Of a stretch of DNA of 64,000 bases, positions 34,120 to 46,100 are shown piece after piece. The notes under the pieces were generated by a model. That model worked only from the letters and a program-made list of their open reading frames with translations. It was not told where the DNA came from and did not search any database. Made by a program: the position numbers and the translations under genes. Numbering within the stretch: the first letter of the stretch is position 1; every line of letters begins with the position of its first letter. Source of the stretch: Welwitschia mirabilis (Eukaryota > Gnetophyta > Gnetopsida > Welwitschiales); assembly GCA_051453625.1 (NCBI GenBank), contig JBOZIK010000001.1, positions 196,129,700 to 196,193,699 on the forward strand, written 5' to 3'.

Positions 34120-37100
34120 ATGGCACCCGGAACACCATGTCTTGTAGTACACATAGACATGAAGAAAAAGCCGTGGGAACAAGAAAAACCTCTGCACAAC
34201 CGCTGGCATCCCAACATCCCTGCAGTTGCTGAAGTGGTTGAAGGGGAGCTTTTCAGGGTGGAGACAATAGACTTCACTGGAGGAGAAATCAAGGATAATG
34301 ACAATGCTGATGATGTCAAATTTATCAATCTTTTGACTGTGAGAATTATAGCTTTTCTATAAGCTATTCGTTTTCCCCTGATTATGTTTTTAAAGTTGTA
34401 TACAGGATCAATATGTCAATTTTAGGTATCAACAGCACTAGTTTCACTTGGGTATATCTCATTACATGCTGTGTCCTCAGATGCACTATCTGAGTGGCCC
34501 GATCAAGGTGCTAGATACAGCTGGTGTTCCTGCAAGACCTGGAGATCTTCTAAAGGTTGAAATCTGCAATTTAGGTCCTCTTCCGGGACATGAATGGGGG
34601 TACACTGGAATATTCGACAAGAACAATGGTGGAGGTCTTCTTACTGATCATTTCCCAAGTGCTAGAAAAGCTATTTGGTATTTTGATGGAATATATGCTT
34701 ATTCACCTCATATCCCAGGTACTCCCATAAATTTTGTTTAGTAATAATGCATTTGCGTTTTTCTATCTTGTTGAACAAGTAAACAGCATTATTGGAGTTT
34801 CATCTACTATACAACGGACTGCAATGATAAAGATTTGGTTCATTATTTGTGCAGGTGTTCGCTTCGCTGGTTTAACTCATCCAGGCTTGATTGGGACAGC
34901 ACCCTCAAAAGAACTGCTGGATATATGGAATGAGAGGGAGAGAGCCCTTCAAAATAGCAGCCCAGATGAAATTAGATTGTGTGAAGTTCTACATACAAGA
35001 CCTCTTGCAAATGTACCCAATGCTGAAGGAGCAGTTCTTGGAACGGTATGATATCTAATCAATTGTATTCATGTTTTTAGTACCTTTCCTCAATACTCGA
35101 AATTCCTTGCTTGAATGGGCATCTGTGGCATGTAGTATAACATTCTGCCTGTATGAAACTTGACAAGCAGAATTATGAGTTGCAAATGCATCTCAAAACT
35201 AATATTTTGTGGTTTCTATGGAGTCAAGAAGCATGCAACACATAACACCTACTTTTGCTCAATGCTAGACCTGCTGACACATGGAGCAAGCACGCGATGA
35301 TACTTGTCAAAAACATTCAATGCATGTTTTGAAGGGTTCATAACCTGATACTCTTCGCTCAATACCTCCCACGTGCCAAGGATACTGCACAAACTCCTCT
35401 AGAATCACAGCTTTGTCAACCCAAACTGAGTGTCTTTTTTTAAAGGTCATAATGTCCCAATTGTATTTGCATGCCTTGAGGTTAACACTCACTAGGATCT
35501 TGGCAAAGGGAGTTTACATGTGAGTGTAAACATTCTAGACTTAAATTGTTGGTGCCTAATACAACCCTCACCTAAGTGAGGGAACCCTCTTTATTTTTGT
35601 CTTGCTTTCTTTTCTTTAAAGTTACTCTATTAATTTGCTTGAGTTCGTTTTAAAATAAAACAGAAGAATGCAAGTGCTAGTCTACGAAACTTTATGAATT
35701 CATAGGAAACCTGGAATGCTTTTTTATTAATGAAATATATGTGGAAGTACGAAATGGACAAGGTAAAGAAGACACCTTTTTTTTTCAGTTGTTTTTGTGT
35801 ACCTAACAAAAAAATATGATGTAAGCCATACAAGTTACAAGAAAAGAAAGAGAAAAGACAGAGAAATAAATATAAGAAAAGGAACTTGGAAAGAAACCTT
35901 GTTGTGTTGTTTCTTTATTACATGCTTTCTTCGTCCTCTTCCCCATCCCTCTAATCACTCTCACAATCTTATCCATCCTTGCATTTTCAATTTTCTCTAT
36001 GTAGCTTTTCTAGGTTTTCTTTCTTATGACTTCTTTCCCAATTTCTCTTGAAAGCCCCTTTTTGTCTTTATTCCCATTCATCTCCTTCTCGCTTCTCTCT
36101 CTCTCTCTCTCTGTCTGATGATTGTGTTATGAACAAAAGAGTAAGCATAAGCCATATCTCTTGGGTAGAATGTTTCCATGGATGTTCAAGACAATATTCC
36201 ATACTAAGTTTAAGACTCGTAAAATCAGCTTTGTATTTTATGAGAATAGATTACATAACTATTTTATTTGCTTATTTTATGAAAAACAATTATATAAAAA
36301 GATAGAATATAATCAAATACATATATTAACAATAATAAGCAATGCAACTCATTAGTGTACTTTTCCATGATGATGAATTCCATGGTAACTTAGTTGACTT
36401 ACTCTACTTCCAAAATGAACTAAGCAAACTAGAGACTATTACAAAAGATTAACTTTACAAAATAACTAAGTTTAATATAGGGATCTTGGAAACTAAAGGC
36501 GATAGCCTTCGACATAAGGATAAATAGTATGATGTGATTAGTAAATGGGGAGTAAGAGAGAAGAGGAATAAGAATACACATAAAAATTCTCTGTAGAAGG
36601 ACTATAAATGCATTTCTCATGAGCAGGGCAGGACTGAAATATCTTTTATAAGTGTTTAAATTGATCAGATTTCTTTTCCTTGAATTGACCCATTCCATGT
36701 TATTCTTGAATAGGATTCTAGGTTGTAATTGTATAAAATTACATTGTGAAATTACATTTATGTTGTGAAAATTCTCTGATATCTTCTTAAAGGTATTTTG
36801 TAACTTTTGCTATGTTGTAATGTTTAGAAATTTAAAGGCTATTTCATTCTAGGATAAATGTTGAAAATTAAATAAAACTTTTAGTGTTCACCCAACATTA
36901 CAAACAATTTATAAATTAGGTTATATTCTTGGGTAACCTTATCATCTTGTCCTCCCAACTTTCAGTTCATTGCTTCATTGTCTTTTCTTAAACTGTCATT
37001 GACTAAGCTTTCCTAACTGGACCTCCTTTGTGTATGCCTTACCTTAGACATAAATGCGAATAATTGGGCTCTCATTTCTAGGGTGACCTGAAAGTGTGAT

Positions 37101-40100
37101 ATCATTGTGGAGACTCAGAAATTAACTAGTCAATGGCTTGCAATAATGGAAGTAGAGGTTGTCCAAGTTAGAAAGTAGAGGGATGCCATAACTGGGGACC
37201 CAGATTCCTTGGTGTGTGAAAGGGAGGCCATGATTGTGGAGAGAGATATGCTGCTGGTTGATAGAGATACAACCTTATCAGCAAGAGATGTGGCTTTGTC
37301 TGGGAGGGATACAACATTATCTGAGTGGGACACCACCATACGGAGGGAGAAGTAAATGGCTATGATGCTAAATGCAATTAAGGAAGTAGATGAAGGCAAC
37401 TCTGGTGATTGTATGGCTTTGGCAGGTGATAGCCTTGTATGAGACTATAAGGCTTTAGGAAAAGTTGCCTTCAAAAAATAAGATGTGGCTGATTTTGTAG
37501 TGGACTCTCCTGATGCTTTAGAGTAGGTAGTGATGTCCCCATATTGATTCTAGATCAGATGTTCTTCTTCTTCTCTCTTCTCTCTCATCACATATTGTAG
37601 GCCACATGTCACCTTCCTTTATATGAGCTAAGCTTCACTTGTTTTTTGATTTGACATCCTATCCAAATTTTGATGTGTTATCGTTCCTTCTTGGTTAGTA
37701 CGAGCAGTTCCTGGTTCTCTGCAATGACATGATTTAACTATAAGTGCCTTTACTCCTTTCTTGTTTTATGAATAAACCAGCCGATGAAACTTAACAGCTT
37801 TAAAAGGAGGTCCCTCCCTTCATGGGGGTTTTGTTGGGTAAAATGAGAAACAACTTCTAATTATGTAAGGAATGTCTCTTATCTTCTGGGAATGAAAACA
37901 AAACATGACAAAACCCTTATCTTGAGTTGGATGCAACAATTGTTTAATGTGAACAGACTGGATCTGAGGCCATATTTGGATTGGAAGTTCATCTGACTAT
38001 TGATATTGATTAGGTTATTGTCAATTTCAATATTAGGCCTATTGATAGTTGTTCAGGGCTTCTGATAGGTGTTATAGGGAACATGAAATGAATGAAGCAT
38101 CCCCTTCTTCAATGGGCTAATTCATCTGTTTCTTTCTGTATATTTCTAGTACTAATTGTAGCTACATAATTCATGCAATTCTATGAGTTAGCAAACAAAA
38201 CTTCATAACATTATGTTAGTTGGTCATCCATGATGCATTTTTTACTATAACTTAAAACATGAAAACTAATAAAAAATAAATTTAAAGTAATAGACTATAA
38301 AATTTTTGAGGTGAACCCCAATTTGTGGGGGTCATCATTAGTATCAGTATGTTAATGGGTGGAAGAATTGTTGTTTGTGTGATTTGAAATGACTTGATTT
38401 CACCAAAAGGAGCCCAGTCATACCTAGCATGTGGTTTTAGTTAATGCATAACACTACAAGGGCATGGTCATGTCCCCGGAAGGTTGTGATGATTCAATTG
38501 GTGCCTAATCATTCCCACAATGAGCCTGTATTATGCTTTCTCATCCAGTAATAATTTTTTAGGGATCAGGATTGTCTCATAAGTGATTGGGAATCACTCT
38601 ATTAAGTAAAACAATTACCAACATATGATCTGCATCAAATTTGACATACATAATAAAGAACAATTAAAAAGCTCCTCTTTAAAACTCAAACTGTCAAGTC
38701 ATAAGTTTTATAAGGGACTTTCAAAAATCAAATTACTCTTTGATCTAGGGAGAAAAGATGGAACTTGTCGATGTGTCATTATGGCAACTAGGAAAACTAC
38801 AACTAGTGAAAAAGCACTAAAATCCCTATCATGATGCCACAGAGGACCTAGAAGAAAAGCCCTTAACAATTGGATAAAAGAAACAACCAGCACACCAACT
38901 GCATACCACCAGCCATGCACGTGATGCATGGAACTTTTGCACTACAAGCCCCATGCAACAACGTAGAAAAATGTATCTTATTTAAGTCATTCAACAATGT
39001 AGAAAATTATAATTTTAGGACTAAACATTACTATTTTCAAAAGCTATAACAAAGAAATAGCTAATATTTATAAAGTGAATATAACCAACTGTATTCATAA
39101 TTCAAGTATACATTTTGTTAATAAATTAGTAGCTATTCTTTTAATAAAATTACAAATGTTTATTAGAATGTTTGAATACCTCTTGGAAACCATAATACAC
39201 CATGTATACAAATCTTCATCTATCTTGTAATGTAGATTTTTGGGTACAGCAAGCAAGGAAACTCTTAATGGATTGCTCAGCAGTAACATGTATGAAACAC
39301 CATTGGAAATGAATTAGTTGCTTATTAGAATCTTAGGAAAAGTTCTTTTTAAAGAAATCATTGTTTAGAATTATATGGAACAACATGGAGAAGTAGTGAA
39401 AGACCACTTCCTACAACAAGAAACTCTCTCTATAGAAGAGAGGAACCATTCTCACTCTGTCAAAAATTGTAAGTTGGTAGTGTGGATGCTTCCTTATCAC
39501 CTCAGTCCTTTAAGAGAACTTAAACATGGTCCCGTAGGACCTAGGCCTAACTTAACTGTGAGCTAAATCTTTTACATAACTACACTAATGTGGGCATTAC
39601 TCAGGCTGTATACTTGAGCCTATTATCAACTAAATTTCCTTTCCAAAGTTCCTTACCTTAGAGGTACGCTACAAGAGACCCATTGGGATGAAATATGGAT
39701 CTTTGGAAATAGAGTGTGGGGAACCCATGTGCCTAGTTCATGTAGTTAACAAGGATAATGTTTGTGAAAGGTAGTTTGGGTGTTCTGCCTTATGATCCTA
39801 GTGAAGGATGGTGAGATAAGATGGTGTGTCTCTTTCTTGATACCAAAAAATCTTATTCATTAGCTATCACCAATAACTCATATGTTGCACAAACAGTTTT
39901 CTTCTCATCCTCTGCATTTGTTATGGTTTGTTAACTTAATTGTCAACTTATGAAGCCTTTAGCTAATGCCTTTCTAAATTAACATACAATTAACTTAAAA
40001 TTCATGTTTTAACCCCAATCCGGGAGATTACATATATCTTCATAATTGTCTTCTGAATAGTTGTAAAAAGGATCTATGAACAAGTCATCTTTTGATCTCC

Positions 40101-43100
40101 TTGTAGTCAGGGTAACAATTTTATTGTATAACATAAACTTTAATCTCATTAAATGTCTAGAAATGCACAAGTAGTGCAATTATTTTTACTTTACTTCTTC
40201 TGCTTCTTCTTGCTTTTTTTTCCCCTTTTTTTTGTTTTGTTTTGTTTTGGTCAGATGACCGTTTCTTAACTGTAGGTACCAGCAAGCACAGCAGAATGGA
40301 ATAAAATTGCTAATGAAGCTGCAAGAACTATTCCAGGAAGAGAAAATGGTGGAAATTGTGACATTAAAAACCTTAGTAGAGGATCAAAAGTATATTTTCC
40401 TGTTTTTGTGAATGGTGCAAATCTCAGTATGGGAGACATGCACTTCTCTCAGTGTGATGGAGAAATCACATTCTGTGGAGCCATTGAAATGTGTGGATTC
40501 CTTGATTTGAAGTATGTACTTCTACATTTTCTCTAAGAAAATGGTGGTTCACGATTGTCTTACATTATCCATACATCATGGCTTTTTCGAAATAATTATT
40601 TGATGCTTGTATTAATTCTTAATAGTGTTTCACTACAAAACAAAGGATAGGAGGTGAGGGTAAAATAGATGAGAGTTTATGTGAATTTCTATTCTCTTCT
40701 TTATATCAGGCTTAATTAAAATAATAGACTTTCACTGATTTCCTTGTAGGATCATGCTTGATTTTATAATGGTAATTCAGCATATCACTTGATGATTTGT
40801 GTCTTTAGAAAAAGTCTTGATTTCCTATTGTGCCTAAAACATCTCCAAAACCCTGAATTTCCAGCGTGTAAAAATTGCAGTTAGAAGATCTATTTTTGGC
40901 ATGTGTTTTGAAGCTTACTTTACTTTCAATGTCTAATTTTGTTTGTTTCATCTCTAATTAGATCAAATTTTTTGTTTTTAGATGTATTTATCTTTCTCTT
41001 TTGTCTGTTTCCCTTTTTGGTCAGATCTCAGAATATAGATATCAGATCTTCCTACTCATTCCTTGTTCAACTTGTGTGTATTGACTTCATCATCCTCTTT
41101 CTTGCATCAGAATTCTTGAAATGATTATTCTCAGAGATGTCAACTTGAGGGATCTAGGTCATATCTTCTTCATTTGTTTTAAGAGTTATATTTCAATGCA
41201 CCAGAAACTGTCGCTTCACTTTCACCCTCAGGTCCATGAGATTGTTTTATTACAAGAAAGATAACATTGAAGGGATTTGAATTGTTTTCACACCTTCATG
41301 GATCATTGCTCTTATGCTCTGACATGATCTTCACACTCGTGGAGGTCTGTTTTGCTATACCAGCATACATCATTAGGTCTGTTCCTCTCCCTAGATATGT
41401 ATTCACCCATAGGAGAATGACTCACTGATTTTGGAAAGAGGCATTTCTAGGTCTTCTCTTTCACTTTTAAAATGATTTAAGTGCATGTTTGTTCCTGAAT
41501 TACATAAGTTTATAGTTAATTGAATGTGCCTTATTAAAGGTCTTGAAAGTCAAGAAATCATCCATAAAAAGTTCAATTGACTGACCCAATTATTCTTGTT
41601 TCCTTGAGAGGACTAATCTCTGAAATGTGGCAGGAGAATTGCATATCCCAAAGGGCATTCTCTTGGAAGTGAAAGTGCCCCAAAGACAAGCAAAACTGGT
41701 TTTGCTCTCATCAGCCTCTGCAATGGTTAGTTGATTGTAACGATTGTACCCATCTAGGAATGAAGAATCCATTCCTTGCTAGAGAATCTACTATCTAATC
41801 AATAAAGGGTAAGGGAAAATGATCCTTGAATGTGGCCGCACTCAAGTGAGAATAAACCATACACATTGTCCGTAAGCCATCCTTCTATGGTGCCGTGGTG
41901 ATTAGACTTACCCATTCACTATTAGGCACCAAGTAATGAGTCCTACTATCAAAAATTTAACAATCTCTTCTTGAATCACATCAATCAGCTTTGAGTTCAA
42001 GCGTCTAGCAAGACTTCGCTTGGGCTTAATCTTCGGGTCGATATAGATGCAATGCTGGCACAAGATAGGTTTGAATCTTGTTAATTCTTCATATAACCAA
42101 GAAAAATAAACGCTTTTCCTTTTCAACGTCTTGATAACCCTTTTTCATGCATTCCTTTGAACATTGACATCCATGATCGATGGCCTATCAGGACCTACAA
42201 ATGTGTACTCCAAACCTTTTGAGTAATTCTTTTGACTCAATGGTTGGTCTGTAAACATGGTTTAAGAGTATTAATGGACCTTCACCCCATTGACCAAAAT
42301 GGGTATCCACATCCACTTGAGGAAATCTGTCCACTAGGTTGGCTACTCAAAAATTAAGTGATTCTATTGCACTTTAGCTAGACTCTATTTACAAGTCAGT
42401 TTTCTATTTCATATCCACATCTCCATTAGGTTTGGAGACAAGATCTCATTTGGCCTCCGATACAAGCAAGTTGTCCATCTCTTTGATGAAGCACAAATCC
42501 TCGAAATGGGAGCATCCTTTAGATTTTCCATGGATGCATGAAAGCGCTTTGAACAGGATGTTTTGATGAAAGACCTTACCTCCTTCACTCTCTATCCTAA
42601 TCTCATGACATTGGTCCCAAATGGCTATCTTTCCTCTAGTAGTGCTGTCACATATTATATCTATTCTGGGAAGAAAGTTATTAAAAAAAAAAGGTAATTG
42701 TGAGTTAACTAAGCCTCTAACTAGAATAAAACATTAAGTATTTTGTTAGTGTGTTAACACTGTCTCTTTTCTTGAATGAAATATAAACATACATCCTACT
42801 TTGCTACCGGTGGCAACTGCCACTCAATATTTGATAGTGTTGGTAACAAAATAATTTCTTTCATTAGGCTTAAAGTTGACATAATAGCCAACGTTTGAAC
42901 ATGATAAGCAAATAGTAGATTGTGACAACATTTTGGAGAATAATAAATATTTTTTATCAATACTGGACCAGCTTTAAATGATAATCTACTGGTAAACACG
43001 TCTACAAATTTTATTACTTCTTCATTCGTAGTAAATGGAGATAGATTGTTATTTATTTCAAAATATTATTGTGATATCTTATTATGTGTTTAGTGCATCT

Positions 43101-46100
43101 AAAGTTAATTTACCAAGATAATCAATCATTGTTAATGTTATCGTTAAAGTTTCATAATTCATATTAAGATATTATTATTGCTATTATTGTCTGAAAATGT
43201 CAAAGTCTTCATATTGTTGCCATGTTTTCTGCCCACGGCAAATTAACCTAATATTGTGGCTTGTTATTCTTCTTCTCATTTAATCTCTGCAGATGAATTT
43301 CACAAGATCAGTTTGCATTCGAATATTTTGGATTGTCCTAACAAGTTTCAGTGAAAGGACTGACCTTTCTGTGTATCATGCATAATTTCTTTCTTCTATG
43401 ATGGTTCCTATGGGACAAAGTCTTGTTTACTTTCATGGCTCCGACCTCCAGGGCATTTGTCTTTGCAGCATTGTGATTGCATCCAATTTTGATCTTGTAA
43501 GCCTGCAGAAACTTAGACAATTGCTTATAAATGGTCTTCCCATTGTGGACTTCAGTTGCCTTCATGGAGATAACTAGGTGATTGTACTTCTCTCATGGGG
43601 CTTCTTTACATTAACTCTGCATTAGACAATATCCAAACTTGCTTCAATAGCTTCTTATACACCGATTCTACGTTATTGAACAATTTTGTCAATAGTTCAT
43701 TCTCAACCACTTTCAAATTTTCCATCTAGCTTAGCAGGGCTCTTATTTTGGGCTCACTTTTTGTACCACAGAACTCTTGTAACTTGATCCACATACTGTA
43801 CATTGTTGCCTTATTCGCTGAGATCAACTTTAATTCTCTCCAAAGGCAAATTATACTGTGATCTTCTCATATGCATCCATGATTCTGGTACATTGTGTCT
43901 ACTAAGTCTATTGGCCCCTTGAGCAGCTGATCTACAGTTTGCCCTTCAAAAAATAGTTCCACTGTCTATCTTTATATGGTGTAATTCTTGGCTGCTTTTA
44001 ATTTATCATATACATCAAATTGAAGATTAGACATTTCTATCTTTCTTGCATACTTCTTCAGGTCTTAATTCTAACTTTCCTATTGTGTGCTTCCCTATTT
44101 TTTGTACTTATATTCAGCTTAAGTGCCAGTTTTCATAACAGCCTCCACCAGTGTCTCATCAATCTGGTCTACGTCAAAGGATTAATGGATTACAACTTCC
44201 TCATTTATGGGGTTTCTTTATCTGGTACAAAACAGGCAAATTCTCATAGAATTAGATATGCTGTTTGTTACTATTAAACTGACTTGCTTACCTTCTTTTT
44301 TAATGTAAGTCAGTAATAATAATATTGTATTGTTACAATACAGATGAATAAGTTACAATGAATATTAGTTGATGATTCAAATGATGAACAATGTAGAAGT
44401 ATATCTATCACATAAACAGACACAAGAATCAACAAGACTCTTTACATTTTTTTCACTACTCTTAGTTAGTCTCCAAGATACTGCTAATTAGTATTGTCCA
44501 ACTCATACAAGATTAACTACCAAGACTGCCTACTCACTGAAACTCTCAGAAATGTATGTATTATGGTAGCACGGTATATAATAGAGACTTTAGAATGGCA
44601 TACCCTACAGACGTGCCTTTGATAGTCTCCTCTTCTGCTGCCTTACCTTACTGCAAAGGACTATTCACAAGTCCTTCAAGCGTTTCGTGATAGTACATAG
44701 AATGGCATCCCAGTGCCCATCTATGGTCAAGCAGACACTCTACCATGGTTATTTCTCATCCTAAATGTCATATAATTGTTAAAGACATGTCAAACACTGT
44801 TACCAATGCCAAATTCACTATGATCTTTTTCATGCCTTAGCATGATCTCTTCGTCCTATTGATATATCTCGACCTTTCCGATAGTAAGGCCTTGGTCATA
44901 TAAACAGTGTAGCTTCCCCTTCTTCATAGTGTCATCAATGCCTCCTTATTGCCACTGAATGGGTTGAAGATGCTCCTGCCCATTCCATTACTACTAAATC
45001 ATAGTTTCTTTCATCACCCTCTATGGTCGTTATTTATTTTGGTGCTTTCAAAGCTTATAACAGATTACAGCACACCATTCCACCCCAAGAAATTTCATTC
45101 CCTCTGTAACTCTTTTCACATGCAACATATTTTCTTCTCAATCTATTTTTCTATGGCTAAGAAGAAGTCTGTAGGAAAACCACTATCTCCATCTTTAAAA
45201 AATGGTTGGTTTTGTACCTGCTTCTTCACATGAGCAATTCCCTTTTGTCATTTGTGCATATTCACTGCTTCCCACCTTGTCATCTCGCTTTTGGACATAA
45301 AAACATTCTCCCTATTCAGACTGCCCTAACCTTCTTATTGTGTTTCTATAATGGGTTCAATGTGCGTGGGGCTGTTAAAGCCCTTTCTATTCCAACTTAT
45401 GATCTTCATGGGCCAGCGAAAGATCTAGTTACCCCACATGTATTGAGACTCTCCTTAAAACATGAGTGGAGTGAATATTGTATATGGTTATGAGCTTTTT
45501 GATACTTTATACAGGCATATTTCCTAATTGATTTCTTGGCCTTTCCTAGATCAGAGGCCTTTCTCTGCCTAGTGAAGGACCAAAATTTGTCTTTCTCATC
45601 TTCATCTTATCAGACATGGCAGATTAAAAAGGGACATGTTCTAGGGCAATGGAGTATTGAAAAACAATATCCTCAATTAGTTTATCATTCTCATCTTTAA
45701 AGGGTGATCTTCATTTCGTAGTCATTCTCAAACATTGAAGAGAAGAGCATAGAAGCCACAAGAATTTTGTCCTACGTATTAAGATTTCTAGCTTGTTTTA
45801 CAATTTCAGATTTTTATCAAAAAGCAAATTCTTATGTTTCCAACTTTTGGGGCAGACGTATATATCACAGGCAATGGAGGTTTGTCCAATAAATTCCAGT
45901 AAACTAAAGAGCAGAGTGAGATGTGCAGACATTTATGATCATTGTGCTTCATTATAAGGCAAAAAGTTAGCCTTCGATTAGGGGATTTAATTTTATCTAT
46001 CCCCTCGGTATTTAGGCTAAATTTGAGATGAGGGCCTAGAATGGCATATCCGGTTACAATGACAATGCTATTATGTGTAAGTTGCTGATTGACAATTGGA

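Noticed and set aside
34110-34328. Minus-strand frame antisense to formamidase exon 1
   Set aside because: The plus strand encodes the conserved family N-terminus; the antisense frame is its shadow.
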